Shown here: in pieces, positions 1 through 8,816 of the stretch
Layout of the letters: each line of letters begins with the position of its first letter
Numbering within the stretch: the stretch's first letter is position 1
NCBI RefSeq assembly: GCF_007641255.1
Contig: NZ_CP036259.1
Coordinates: 1,612,001-1,676,000 of the forward strand
Direction of reading: 5' to 3'
Source of the DNA: Sporomusa termitida
Lineage (GTDB): Bacteria > Bacillota > Negativicutes > Sporomusales > Sporomusaceae
Length of the DNA: 64,000 bases
Notes under the pieces: model-generated
What the model was told of the DNA's origin: nothing
Database searches by the model: none
Seen by the model: the letters and a program-made list of their open reading frames with translations, nothing else
Translations under genes and position numbers: made by a program

Positions 1-1
1 G

Positions 2-814
2 GGGAAGGTAACACCGCAGGAGAAAATCCTGGATACCGGTAGACACTGGCTTATCCCCAAGGGGAATGCTATGGGCGAAGCTCTGGGGTGGATTAATTTC
101 CGGGAAGCATTGTCTAAGTCTGATAACGTCTATTTTTATGAAATGGGCAACCGGCTGGGAATTGACAACCTGGAGAAGTATGCCCGTATGTTTGGGCTGG
201 GAGCGGTTACAGGCATCAACCTCCCCGGCGAGTCGGAGGGCTTGGTAGCTAACCAACGCTATAAGCAAAAAGTATATGGTGAAGACTGGTATTTATCTGA
301 GACTTTTGATGCTGCGATTGGTCAGGGGTTTCAATTGACAACACCGCTGCAAATGGCTGTGGTTATCGGCGAGATTGCCAATGGCGGCCATCGTTACCGG
401 CCTAACCTGGTGAGTAAGATTACCAGTACCAGCGGTGAGACCCTTACAACCTTTGGCCCGGAAGAGGTTGGGCAAGTGACTATTTCCGACAATACACTAA
501 CTCTTATTCGAGAATCACTGCGGGAGGTTGCCCAGGAAGGCGGTACAGCTGCGGCTTATTTTGGTGATTTCCCTATTGCCATAGCCGGTAAGACAGGAAC
601 GTCGGAGAATTCGCATGGCCATGATCACGGCTGGTTTGTCGCTTATGGACCCTATGAGGATCCGCGCGTGGCTGTGGCTGTTATTGTTGAGCAGGGTGGA
701 TTCGGTTCCTCATCGGCTGCGCCGATCGCGAAAAAGATTATGGAAGCCGCTTTTAATATTAACCAGACGGTCTCTGAAGCAGCAAAAATCCACCGGCCCC
801 AGACTGCGTTATAA
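2..814 (+). CDS. mrdA: Penicillin-binding protein 2, C-terminal part (cut by window start)
   Basis: Transpeptidase that cross-links peptidoglycan for sidewall elongation; membrane-anchored and facing outward. The reading frame is open from base 2, so only the C-terminal part (about 270 residues) is visible. Seen: the SxN motif as SKSDN, the KTGT motif as AGKTGTSEN, and the surrounding penicillin-binding fold; the catalytic SxxK lies upstream of the window. minCDE and rodA follow downstream, the usual elongasome/division neighbourhood, which favours MrdA over a sporulation SpoVD-type protein, but without the N-terminus this is not certain. Ends at TAA just before a strong terminator. Confidence 0.85.
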   Translation, partial: GKVTPQEKILDTGRHWLIPKGNAMGEALGWINFREALSKSDNVYFYEMGNRLGIDNLEKYARMFGLGAVTGINLPGESEGLVANQRYKQKVYGEDWYLSETFDAAIGQGFQLTTPLQMAVVIGEIANGGHRYRPNLVSKITSTSGETLTTFGPEEVGQVTISDNTLTLIRESLREVAQEGGTAAAYFGDFPIAIAGKTGTSENSHGHDHGWFVAYGPYEDPRVAVAVIVEQGGFGSSSAAPIAKKIMEAAFNINQTVSEAAKIHRPQTAL

Positions 815-856
815 TGTGCTTTTGTTTGTGTTGCGTCAGGCCGAACTCCCGGCAAT

Positions 857-900
857 ATAACAGGATCAGGCATTGCAATGCCTGATCCTGTTATATTTTT
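857..900. terminator. Bidirectional terminator between convergent genes
   Basis: A near-perfect palindrome (859-892, arms AACAGGATCAGGCATTG and its complement) is followed by TATATTTTT on the + strand. It lies between the + strand mrdA and the - strand transporter, so it may stop both. Confidence 0.8.
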
Positions 901-932
901 ACGAGCCGGAAGTCCGGCCTAGGAGTGTGCCG

Positions 933-1895
933 TCAGGCCAGATGTTTATTAGGGGTAAATTTCTGAAACAGATAAGGAATGACTGCGGCAAAGGGCTGTT
1001 GATACAAGATAAACATTGTGATTGGCACCGCAACCGGCGGGGGAAAAAAGGTCAGGGCTAAAACCAGGCCAAAGCTTATATTGCGCAAGCCCACGCAATA
1101 AATCATGGCTAAGGCTGTTGCTTTAGATCTGTCACCGAACACATAGGAACCCAGGAAACCGGTAACATAGCCGGCGGCTACCAACAGCATAGTAACTAAA
1201 ACTATCTTCAGGGTGGAGAGGTCCCAGCTAATGCTGGGACCGACGATCGCTGCATTGATAAAAATTACTGCAAAAAAGGCAATTTTAGCGATAAAACCGG
1301 CAACGATTCTAATAGCGGGAGTAAGTATTGTGCTGCTATAATCATGCAGTGCCATGCCTAATAGGCTGGGTACGGTTACCATGAGCAGCAGCTGGAACAT
1401 CATTTGCATATAGTCAATTTGCAGCACCTGCCCAATAACGATTTTACAGAAAAAGGGCAGCATTACAGGTACAATGAGGGTGTCAAGCGTTACGGCAACC
1501 AGTGCAATCGATACATTACCCTGGGTCAGTGCCGTCCAGATAACTGAGGTTACGCCGATCGGGGTAGAGGCACCAATTAAATAGCCCAACTGCACATTAT
1601 GATTGCCGGCGAACAGGCTAAGCCCGGCCAGCCAGGCAATGAAGGGGGAGATAATATGGATTAATATTAATATCCATATGGGAATAAGCGGCTTTTTAAG
1701 TACCTGCAGGAACTCTTTAAAGCTGATGTCAAGGGCGGTAACAAATGTCATATAGGCGAAAGCGCCAATTACCACTGTCCGGAGAATAGCAGAGTCGGAG
1801 AGTGGAGCGAGAAAACCAAAGAACAAGGCCGATAAGACAATCAAAAACATGCGCTGGCTCAGCCAGGCAGTTATTTTTGCCAAACAACTAAGCAT
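933..1895 (-). CDS. Bile acid:sodium symporter (BASS/SBF) family transporter
   Basis: Predicted secondary transporter of 320 residues with about 9-10 hydrophobic segments spread over its whole length. The pattern fits the SBF/BASS fold: a Gly/Pro-rich crossing region (IGASTPIGVTSVIWTAL, about residues 107-123) and a second one near residues 260-290 (IYCVGLRNISFGLVLAL). Family members carry organic anions or acids with Na+, but the substrate cannot be read from sequence. Transcribed alone, convergent with mrdA and divergent from minC. No candidate co-functional neighbour is present. Confidence 0.7.
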   Translation of the reverse strand: MLSCLAKITAWLSQRMFLIVLSALFFGFLAPLSDSAILRTVVIGAFAYMTFVTALDISFKEFLQVLKKPLIPIWILILIHIISPFIAWLAGLSLFAGNHNVQLGYLIGASTPIGVTSVIWTALTQGNVSIALVAVTLDTLIVPVMLPFFCKIVIGQVLQIDYMQMMFQLLLMVTVPSLLGMALHDYSSTILTPAIRIVAGFIAKIAFFAVIFINAAIVGPSISWDLSTLKIVLVTMLLVAAGYVTGFLGSYVFGDRSKATALAMIYCVGLRNISFGLVLALTFFPPPVAVPITMFILYQQPFAAVIPYLFQKFTPNKHLA

Positions 1896-2025
1896 GGATT
1901 AACCCCCTAGAGAAAAACTAAAGTTACTATATTCCTGGTTATGGGTTAGATCTCTTCCTGGTGGTAATTTTAACTGGCGCTGATTAATTGTCTGCAGGAA
2001 ATTTGTTAATTAAGGCGAATTTTAG

Positions 2026-2056
2026 TTGACATATAGATAATAACATATGGTAAAAT
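2026..2056 (+). promoter_or_regulatory. Candidate sigma-A promoter for minCDE
   Basis: TTGACA at 2026-2031 and TAAAAT at 2051-2056, spacer 19 bp. The spacer is long and the start site would fall within 10 bases of the minC start codon, so the true -10 may be slightly upstream (TATGGT at 2046). Confidence 0.4.
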
Positions 2057-2069
2057 TTAGGGAGTAGGT

Positions 2070-2753
2070 ATGCGGGAGGATATAGTATTTAAAGGAAATA
2101 AGGGCGGTCTTGAACTGGTAATCAACGAATCCGTCGATTTTACCTCTCTTTTGGAACAGCTGAAAGAGAAGTTGGAATCAGCCGCTCATTTTTTTACAGG
2201 CAACGCCGGTGTAAAAGTGGTAGCTGGATCGAATTCGTTGACCGGGGATGAACGGCGGCAGCTTATCAGTCTGTTGGCAGATTATGGACTGGCTTTGGAG
2301 GATCAGACGATACCGCCGAATTTGACAGAGGACACTTTGGCAACCGGGGCCGGCAGCCCGGACGGTGAAATCCCTGTGGAATACCGTCAGGAGCCTGAGG
2401 GCGGAAAAACTTTGATAGTGTCAAGAATGCTGCGCGGCGGACAGCGGATCGTATTTAGCGGGTCGGTTATTATTATGGGGGATGTAAATCCCGGGGCGGA
2501 GATCATTGCCGGTGGCAGTATTACGGTTACCGGAACCTGCCGGGGGGTGGCTCATGCCGGCGCCAACGGTGATCAACTGGCGACAATTACTGCTGACAAA
2601 CTGATTGCAGGCCAGCTAAGGATCGCGGGCATGATTGCCAGAGCTCCCGATAATGAGGACAACCCCACCTGCAGGGAGACTGCGCGCATAGTTAGAGGTA
2701 TCGTTGTTATTGAACCGGCCGATAAGGTGAATTTAGCGTCAAAGGAAGTGTAA
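2070..2753 (+). CDS. minC: Septum site-determining protein MinC
   Basis: Inhibitor of FtsZ ring assembly at the cell poles, recruited to the membrane by MinD. 227 residues, the usual size. The N-terminal domain (about 1-100) is followed by a variable linker and the C-terminal right-handed beta-helix with repeated Gly turns (SGSVIIMGDVNPGAEIIAGG, about 131-150, and later GTCRGVAHAGANGD). ATG is preceded by GGGAGTAGG. First gene of minC-minD-minE, with 32 bases to minD. Confidence 0.9.
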   Translation: MREDIVFKGNKGGLELVINESVDFTSLLEQLKEKLESAAHFFTGNAGVKVVAGSNSLTGDERRQLISLLADYGLALEDQTIPPNLTEDTLATGAGSPDGEIPVEYRQEPEGGKTLIVSRMLRGGQRIVFSGSVIIMGDVNPGAEIIAGGSITVTGTCRGVAHAGANGDQLATITADKLIAGQLRIAGMIARAPDNEDNPTCRETARIVRGIVVIEPADKVNLASKEV

Positions 2754-2785
2754 ACTGTCTTTGATAAGTTTAGGGAGGTACATAG

Positions 2786-3577
2786 ATGGGGGAAGTAATT
2801 GTTATTACATCAGGCAAGGGTGGCGTAGGCAAAACAACGACAACAGCCAATCTTGGCACTGGTTTTGCCCTGCAGGCCAAAAAGGTGGTCCTGGTAGATG
2901 CCGATATTGGTCTGCGTAACCTTGATGTAGTCATGGGGCTTGAGAACAGAATTGTGTATGATTTAGTGGATGTAACAGACGGCAACTGCCGTTTAAAGCA
3001 GGCACTGATCAGGGACAAGCGGTATGAAACGCTCTATCTGCTGCCGGCGGCTCAGACCAGGGACAAAAATGCCGTAACGCCCGATCAAATGCAGCAGCTT
3101 TGCAAGGAACTGGCCCAGGAATTCGATTATGTTATCATCGATTGCCCGGCCGGTATAGAGCAGGGCTTTAAAAATGCCATTGCCGGCGCTGACCGGGCTA
3201 TTATCGTTACCACACCGGAAGTATCTGCCGTCCGGGATGCAGACCGAATTATTGGTTTGCTGGAATCTGCAGGCAAACATAATCCCAAGCTGATTGTTAA
3301 CCGCATTCGGCCCCTGATGGTTAAAAAAGGCGATATGATGGATATTGATGATATTATTGAAATCCTGGCTGTTGATTTACTGGGGGTAATTCCGGAAGAC
3401 GAGTATATTGTTATTTCGACCAACCGGGGTGAACCGGCAATCGCCAATACGACAGCCCTGGCCGGTATTGCTTACCGCAATATCATCCGGCGGCTGATGG
3501 GGGAAAACGTGCCGCTTATGTCGTTTGAGGTTAATGACAGCTTGTGGGGTAAGTTTAGAAAAGTGTTAGGGTTTTAA
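2786..3577 (+). CDS. minD: Septum site-determining protein MinD (ATPase)
   Basis: Membrane-associated ParA/MinD-type ATPase that carries MinC to the membrane and is released by MinE. 263 residues. Seen: deviant Walker A GKGGVGKTTTTANLG at about residues 10-24, VDADIGLRNLDVVMGLENR (switch region), and a C-terminal amphipathic tail (LWGKFRKVLGF) fitting the membrane-targeting helix. GGGAGG lies 8 bases upstream of the ATG. Directly followed by minE. Confidence 0.95.
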   Translation: MGEVIVITSGKGGVGKTTTTANLGTGFALQAKKVVLVDADIGLRNLDVVMGLENRIVYDLVDVTDGNCRLKQALIRDKRYETLYLLPAAQTRDKNAVTPDQMQQLCKELAQEFDYVIIDCPAGIEQGFKNAIAGADRAIIVTTPEVSAVRDADRIIGLLESAGKHNPKLIVNRIRPLMVKKGDMMDIDDIIEILAVDLLGVIPEDEYIVISTNRGEPAIANTTALAGIAYRNIIRRLMGENVPLMSFEVNDSLWGKFRKVLGF

Positions 3578-3601
3578 ATAGTGTCAGGGAGGGGAACAAA
3601 G

Positions 3602-3880
3602 GTGTTTGAGCTTATACAAAAACTGTTTGGCAGAGAGCCTCAGGGATCGAAAGACATTGCCAAAGAACGGCTCAGATTTGTGCTGGTACATGATCGTGTC
3701 AATGTATCGCCGCAGTTTATGGAAGCCATTAAAGATGACATGATAAAAGTAATTTCAAACTATATGGATATCAATGAAACCGATATGGAAATCAGCCTGA
3801 CCAAGACCAATACACAGGTGGCTCTGGTAGCTAATATTCCGGTCAATCGCATGAAGCGGGGGACCATGGCAGGCGAGTAA
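3602..3880 (+). CDS. minE: Cell division topological specificity factor MinE
   Basis: Stimulates MinD ATPase and confines MinC/MinD to the poles. I start the gene at GTG 3602, because a strong GGGAGGGG lies just upstream; an earlier in-frame GTG at 3581 would place that site inside the gene. This gives 92 residues, close to the usual 85-95. Seen: the anti-MinCD helix region (KERLRFVLVHDR) and C-terminal topological domain (MKVISNYMDI-type, DMEISLTKT). Presence of MinE beside MinCD suggests an oscillating system rather than the DivIVA-only system of Bacillus. Confidence 0.92.
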   Translation: MFELIQKLFGREPQGSKDIAKERLRFVLVHDRVNVSPQFMEAIKDDMIKVISNYMDINETDMEISLTKTNTQVALVANIPVNRMKRGTMAGE

Positions 3881-3887
3881 ATTTATG

Positions 3888-3925
3888 AAAGCAGAGTAGA
3901 ACAAAAGTACTCTGCTTTTTTCTTT
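3888..3925 (+). terminator. Rho-independent terminator after minE
   Basis: Stem AAAGCAGAGTA / TACTCTGCTTT with a 9-base loop followed by TTTTCTTT. Ends the minCDE unit. Confidence 0.85.
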
Positions 3926-3938
3926 AGGTCCGCAATAC

Positions 3939-3967
3939 TGGACGCAGGCGGGAAATACTATTATAAT
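3939..3967 (+). promoter_or_regulatory. Candidate promoter for rodA
   Basis: TGGACG (3939-3944), 17 bp spacer, TATAAT (3962-3967). The -10 is perfect and the -35 matches 4 of 6. It lies between the minE terminator and rodA, so rodA may be transcribed separately. Confidence 0.55.
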
Positions 3968-4002
3968 ATATAAGACATTGTTTAGAGAGAAGGATGGTCT
4001 GT

Positions 4003-5109
4003 ATGCTTAACCAGCGCCTGTTGCGGAACCTGGACTTTATACTTATTGGTGTTACAGTCCTCCTGGTCCTTATTAGTCTGGTTATTATTGGCAGTGCTAC
4101 TCACATTAACGGACCGAGCGAGGACCGCTATTGGTATGTTGAACGCCAGGGGCTGTTCGCTTTGGCGAGTATTATTATAATTTTTTTCATACTCAATTTT
4201 GATTATCGGTCACTAGAGAAATTTGCCGGCTTTCTTTATATCTTCAACCTGATCATGCTGCTGGCGGTTATGTTTGTCGGCCAATCAGCTCTGGGGGCTC
4301 AACGCTGGATTCAGATTGGCCCGATTAGTCTGCAGCCGTCAGAGTTCTCTAAATTGATTATGATTATTGCCCTGGCGCAGGTCCTGGACAAACGTACAGG
4401 CCGGCTTAACAGCTTTAAAGAGATTATCCCGGTGTTTATTTTTGTCGGGATACCCTTTTTCCTGGTGTTAAAACAGCCGGATTTGGGAACTTCGCTGGTA
4501 TTTTTGGCAATATTATTTGGCATGATTTTTGTGGCTGGTATAAGTACCCGCCATTTACTGTCAATTATCGGCGCTGGTCTTGCGTTCCTGCCAGTTTTCT
4601 GGCACTTTTTAAAAGATTATCAAAAAAAGCGCTTAACCGTATTTATTGATCCGAATGTTGACCCCTTGGGGTCCGGCTACCATATCATCCAGTCCAAGAT
4701 TGCCATTGGTTCCGGTATGTTGTTTGGTAAAGGCCTGTTTAATGGCACTCAGAGCCAGCTAAACTTCCTGCCGGAAAACCATACCGATTTTATTTTTGCA
4801 GTTATTGGCGAGGAACTGGGTTTTGTCGGCGCAACCCTGATTTTGCTGTTTTATTTTATTTTACTTTATCGGGGGATAAAAATTGCCGGGGCTGCCCGGG
4901 ATAATTTTGGTATGCTTGTAGCAACAGGTATTACATCGATGCTGGCTTTCCATCTCCTGGTTAATGTGGGTATGACAGCAGGTATTATGCCTGTTACCGG
5001 CATTCCGCTGCCACTCATGAGCTATGGTGTAAGCTCACTGACGACTAATCTGGTCAGTATCGGCATATTGTTAAATATTCATATGCGAAGGCAAAAGATT
5101 TTGTTTTGA
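4003..5109 (+). CDS. rodA: Rod shape-determining protein RodA (SEDS glycosyltransferase)
   Basis: SEDS-family peptidoglycan polymerase in the membrane, partner of PBP2. About 368 residues with about ten hydrophobic segments. Seen: GAQRWIQIGPISLQPSEFSKL (about 99-119), the LKQPDLGTSLVF motif, and NHTDFIFAVIGEELGFVG with the catalytic-region acidic residues, plus GMTAGIMPVTGIPLPLMSYG near the C-terminus. ATG 4003 is preferred over 4 codon-3 upstream ATG 3994, because AGAAGGA is correctly spaced only for 4003. FtsW is the alternative; the min/mrdA context favours RodA. Confidence 0.85.
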   Translation: MLNQRLLRNLDFILIGVTVLLVLISLVIIGSATHINGPSEDRYWYVERQGLFALASIIIIFFILNFDYRSLEKFAGFLYIFNLIMLLAVMFVGQSALGAQRWIQIGPISLQPSEFSKLIMIIALAQVLDKRTGRLNSFKEIIPVFIFVGIPFFLVLKQPDLGTSLVFLAILFGMIFVAGISTRHLLSIIGAGLAFLPVFWHFLKDYQKKRLTVFIDPNVDPLGSGYHIIQSKIAIGSGMLFGKGLFNGTQSQLNFLPENHTDFIFAVIGEELGFVGATLILLFYFILLYRGIKIAGAARDNFGMLVATGITSMLAFHLLVNVGMTAGIMPVTGIPLPLMSYGVSSLTTNLVSIGILLNIHMRRQKILF

Positions 5110-5113
5110 CTGC

Positions 5114-5145
5114 AGCGAGCCGAGGGCTCGCTTTACTTTTTTTAT
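5114..5145 (+). terminator. Terminator after rodA
   Basis: Stem AGCGAGC / GCTCGCT with a 5-base loop, followed by TTACTTTTTTTATT. Confidence 0.8.
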
Positions 5146-5166
5146 TGCTTTTATTGGATTACATAT

Positions 5167-5206
5167 AGTTATAAATAGTTATAAATCTGCAGTTTTATCA
5201 TATATA
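5167..5206 (+). promoter_or_regulatory. Tandem 10-bp repeat and possible sigma-E-like promoter of spoIVFAB
   Basis: AGTTATAAAT occurs twice in direct tandem (5167-5186). The second copy ends in ATAAAT, and CATATATA follows after 12 bases, which loosely resembles a mother-cell sigma-E promoter. SpoIVF genes are sigma-E controlled in Bacillus. The match is weak and is offered as a hint only. Confidence 0.3.
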
Positions 5207-5247
5207 TTCCATAAGATACTTTAGCCGGTGTTTATGGAGGGCTTAAC

Positions 5248-6006
5248 ATGACGACAAGGCTGTGGAACCGTTTGAAAAACCGCTGGCAACTCAGCCGGCG
5301 GAGCCGCAATAATGAAAAAAACTGGCAATTATATTATGAAGACACACCTGATTATACCTGGCTAAAAAAGACTGTTGCCGCTTTGGCGCTGTTTGTCATG
5401 ATTTATGGTGCGCATGTGTCAGACACCCGGATTGGACAGGAAGTCACAGGTGCTGTGCGGAAATTGCTGACAACACAGACTGATTTTGTTTACTATTCGG
5501 TGAAAACAATAGATTATATTAATTCCTATTGGCCCAATGCCATTCAACTTTCAGAAATTCCGGTGCTTAAACAAGTCCAGGCCACTGTTTCCCGGCCGGC
5601 CGACCCTTTAATGTATATGACGAAACCTGTGGACGGTCAGGTGATGAGCGGGTATGGCTGGCAAACAAATCCAGAGCTGCAGAAGGATCTTTTACGGGAA
5701 GGCATTGATATTGCTGCTCCGGCCGGGAGCAGTGTGCATGCTGCCGCCGCCGGCAGGGTCAAGATAGTTACAGATAGTACTCAGTTTGGCAAGATATTAA
5801 TCATCGACCATGGACAGGAGGTTGAGACCTTTTACGGGCATTTAGCCGATGTTTTAGTGAAAGATGGCGATTTGGTAAGTCAGGGACAGGTAGTCGGACG
5901 GGTTGGCAAAACAGGTGCAGCTGCGCCTGTACTATATTTTGAGCTGAGAGAAAACGGCAAGGCCATTGATCCTCTCCCCAGAATAAAAGGTGAAACTGTG
6001 AAATAA
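5248..6006 (+). CDS. spoIVFA: SpoIVFA-like protein, degenerate M23 (LytM) domain
   Basis: Membrane partner of the SpoIVFB protease in the forespore outer membrane; holds it inactive until sigma-K is needed. 252 residues: basic cytosolic N-terminus, one membrane segment (TVAALALFVMIYGAHV, about 46-61), then a C-terminal LytM/M23 fold. In active M23 enzymes zinc is bound by HxxxD and HxH. Here the first His position is Arg (LREGIDIAAP) and the last motif reads VLYFEL, so those zinc-ligand His are lost, although YGHL is kept. A non-catalytic scaffold is therefore likely. It lies 12 bases upstream of spoIVFB, and this pairing is the best evidence for its identity. Confidence 0.8.
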   Translation: MTTRLWNRLKNRWQLSRRSRNNEKNWQLYYEDTPDYTWLKKTVAALALFVMIYGAHVSDTRIGQEVTGAVRKLLTTQTDFVYYSVKTIDYINSYWPNAIQLSEIPVLKQVQATVSRPADPLMYMTKPVDGQVMSGYGWQTNPELQKDLLREGIDIAAPAGSSVHAAAAGRVKIVTDSTQFGKILIIDHGQEVETFYGHLADVLVKDGDLVSQGQVVGRVGKTGAAAPVLYFELRENGKAIDPLPRIKGETVK

Positions 6007-6018
6007 AGGATGTGAAAT

Positions 6019-6900
6019 ATGCGGGCCGGTAAAGTGGCAGGGGTCGAGATTATTTTTAACAATTGGTTTTTAGTATTGCTTGCTTTGTTTACGGCTGCCG
6101 GTCTTGGTGGCAAAATACTGCTGGTGTTCAGTGCGGTATTATTGCACGAACTTGCCCATATGCTAATGGCCGGCGGTTTAGGCTACAAGGTTAAGCAGGT
6201 CGAATTGCTGCCTTTTGGCGCAATGGCACGGGTTGAGCGCCTGGCTGATGCCGGCGCGGCCAGTGAAATAATGATCGCAGCCGCCGGACCGATGGCAAGC
6301 CTGGTTCTGGCGGCTTTATGTTATGCCCGATTGAATGAAGCCGGTGCCTGGCAGGAGGTAGTACGTTTCTATGGTGAAGTAAATCTTACCCTGGCTCTGT
6401 TTAATCTGCTGCCGGCTTTGCCGCTGGACGGGGGGAGAATTTTACGGGCCCTGCTGTCCCGGCGCCGTGATTATCGTGAGTCTACGGCAATTGTTGTCAC
6501 TATCAGCCATATCATTGGCTGCTTACTGATACTATTGGCCGGGCTCGAATACTGGCTGCAAGGCATTATCAACCTGACAATGCTGATAGCAGCAGGTTTT
6601 CTATTTATTACCGCCCGGGCCGAAAACAACCTGGCCGGGCTGCGGGGCATGAGGATTCTGGCCGGCAAAAAAGCAGAACTGTCAAGTCGTGGCGTTATGC
6701 CAACCAGCCACCTTACAGCGATGGAGAATACTGCCGTGAGTGACGTTATCCGGCTGTTAGGCCCAGAACAATATTATGTGATCCATATTGTTGATCGCAA
6801 TTTCCATCTGAGCGGAGCTCTTACCGAGACTGAGGTGTGGGAAAAGCTGCTGGAGCGGGGAATTAAGGGAAAAGTAAATGATTTTATAAATAAAGCTTGA
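6019..6900 (+). CDS. spoIVFB: SpoIVFB-type site-2 (M50) intramembrane metalloprotease
   Basis: Intramembrane zinc protease; the B. subtilis homologue cuts pro-sigma-K. 293 residues. Zinc ligands are visible as H43-E44-x-x-H47 (LLHELAHML) and as the second motif N129-x-x-P132 with D137 (NLLPALPLDGG). Several hydrophobic segments cover residues 10-200. A C-terminal CBS-like domain (about 225-290) is expected to sense ATP or nucleotides. Follows spoIVFA closely, forming the two-gene unit. Confidence 0.9.
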   Translation: MRAGKVAGVEIIFNNWFLVLLALFTAAGLGGKILLVFSAVLLHELAHMLMAGGLGYKVKQVELLPFGAMARVERLADAGAASEIMIAAAGPMASLVLAALCYARLNEAGAWQEVVRFYGEVNLTLALFNLLPALPLDGGRILRALLSRRRDYRESTAIVVTISHIIGCLLILLAGLEYWLQGIINLTMLIAAGFLFITARAENNLAGLRGMRILAGKKAELSSRGVMPTSHLTAMENTAVSDVIRLLGPEQYYVIHIVDRNFHLSGALTETEVWEKLLERGIKGKVNDFINKA

Positions 6901-6956
6901 TATTTCCCCTGGAAAAATACATAATATTTTTTATAGCTATTCATTTGGAGGTACAT

Positions 6957-8816
6957 ATGCATTTCTTAGATCCTGTCAGTCCTGCTATTCTGAGCAAGGT
7001 AATGAAACCAGCCCGTTATACCGGTTATGAATGGAATAGTGTGGTTAAAGACCTCAAGCCGGCTATGGTAAACTTTGTTCTGGCTATGCCTGATGTATAT
7101 GAAGTCGGCATGTCTAATCTGGGGCTAAAAATATTATATCAGATCCTTAATCAACGTGCAGACACGTTTGCCGAACGTACCTACGCTCCCTGGGTAGATC
7201 TGGAAGCCGAGATGAGAAATGCCGGTATTCGGTTATATACACTGGAAACAAAGCGGCCCGTAGCTGAGTGTGATATTATCGGTTTTTCTTTACAGTATGA
7301 ACTAAGCTATAGTAATGTGCTTAATATGCTCGATTTAGCCGGTATCCCCCTGTTAGCGGCTGAACGTGAGGCAACACAGCCCCTGGTGGCCTGCGGCGGA
7401 CCCTGTGCTTTTAATGCGGAGCCTATGACCGACTTTGTAGACTTCTTCATTCTGGGCGAAGCGGAAGAGGTTATCAGCGAGGTTGCGGCGGCCATTGCCG
7501 ATTGGAAATTATCTGGGAAATTAAATGGTAAAGCAGGTATTTTACGACAGCTTGCCGAATTACAGGGTGTTTATGTGCCGGGTTTTTATGAGGCAGAATA
7601 TGATGCCGCCGGCCGGTGGGCCGGTATCTGTACAGATATTCCCGAAGCTAAACAGACCATTAGCAAACGTGTAATCCCTGATCTTGATCAAGTGATGTTT
7701 GCGACCAAGCCCATTGTTCCGTTTATTGAAATTGTTCATGACCGTATCATGCTGGAGTTATTCCGGGGCTGTACCCGCGGCTGCCGTTTTTGTCAGGCCG
7801 GTGTACTCTATCGGCCTGTACGGGAGCGTAACATAGAAACACTGTTAGGCTACGTCCAGGCGCTTATCGATAACACCGGTTATAATGAGATATCCCTGGT
7901 ATCTTTAAGTTCAGCTGATTATTCATGTCTGAGCCCTCTGATTAACCGCCTTACCACCCGCTTTAAACCGCAGGGAGTAAGTGTGTCGCTGCCGTCTCTC
8001 AGGATTGACAGCTTTTCTATTGATTTGGCCAATCAGGTACAACAGGTAAGGAAAAGCGGTTTGACTTTTGCACCTGAGGCCGGGACGCAGCGGCTGCGGG
8101 ATGTAATTAATAAAGGGGTTACTGAGGCCGACCTTATCGAGGCGGTAAGCGCTGCTTTTAGAGCAGGCTGGTCAACAATTAAACTCTATTTTATGATCGG
8201 CCTGCCGACGGAAACGGATGAGGATATAGCCGGTATTGCCGCCTTGGCCCAGCAGGTTGCCGATCTTTATAAACAGATAAAAGGCCGCAGGGGGGCAAAA
8301 GTCACTGTCAGTGTATCCTCGTTTGTGCCTAAGCCGCATACTGCTTTTCAGTGGTTTGGCCAGAATTCTGTTGAGGAAATCGAACGCAAACAAAGGCTTT
8401 TACGGTCCCTTATTAAAGACCGCAGCCTCTCGCTTAGCTGGCATGATGCCCGCACCAGTTTTCTGGAGGGGGTATTTTCCCGAGGTGACCGCCGACTGGG
8501 CAAGGTGCTCCTCCGGGCGTGGCAGAATGGCGTAAAGTTTGACGGTTGGTCTGACCATTTTAGATATAATATATGGATGGACGCTTTTGCCGCTGAGAAT
8601 GTTGATCCTGCAGCTTATGCCAGTCGTAACCGGGATATAGATGAGGCTCTGCCCTGGGAACATTTATCATCAGGCGTGGACAAGTCTTTTCTGGTACGGG
8701 AATGGCAGGCTGCGCAGCAGGGGGCTTTTACACCTGACTGCCGTCATAAAGAGTGCGGTGCCTGCGGCGTTTGCCGGAATCTTGACGTTAAAGTCGTAGA
8801 CTGGGGGCAGGCATAA
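6957..8816 (+). CDS. B12-binding radical SAM protein (TIGR03960-type)
   Basis: Large radical SAM enzyme of 619 residues with an N-terminal cobalamin-binding-like domain (about 50-190) and a radical SAM core whose cluster motif is C272-TRG-C276-RF-C279. A C-terminal Cys group (CRHKECGACGVC-like) may bind a second metal centre. The reaction is not known for this family. It overlaps the next gene by one base (TAATG), and this pairing with a DUF2344 protein and RNase G is conserved in Firmicutes. ATG 6957 was chosen because TTGGAGG precedes it; an upstream in-frame start at 6897 lacks such a site. Confidence 0.85.
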   Translation: MHFLDPVSPAILSKVMKPARYTGYEWNSVVKDLKPAMVNFVLAMPDVYEVGMSNLGLKILYQILNQRADTFAERTYAPWVDLEAEMRNAGIRLYTLETKRPVAECDIIGFSLQYELSYSNVLNMLDLAGIPLLAAEREATQPLVACGGPCAFNAEPMTDFVDFFILGEAEEVISEVAAAIADWKLSGKLNGKAGILRQLAELQGVYVPGFYEAEYDAAGRWAGICTDIPEAKQTISKRVIPDLDQVMFATKPIVPFIEIVHDRIMLELFRGCTRGCRFCQAGVLYRPVRERNIETLLGYVQALIDNTGYNEISLVSLSSADYSCLSPLINRLTTRFKPQGVSVSLPSLRIDSFSIDLANQVQQVRKSGLTFAPEAGTQRLRDVINKGVTEADLIEAVSAAFRAGWSTIKLYFMIGLPTETDEDIAGIAALAQQVADLYKQIKGRRGAKVTVSVSSFVPKPHTAFQWFGQNSVEEIERKQRLLRSLIKDRSLSLSWHDARTSFLEGVFSRGDRRLGKVLLRAWQNGVKFDGWSDHFRYNIWMDAFAAENVDPAAYASRNRDIDEALPWEHLSSGVDKSFLVREWQAAQQGAFTPDCRHKECGACGVCRNLDVKVVDWGQA

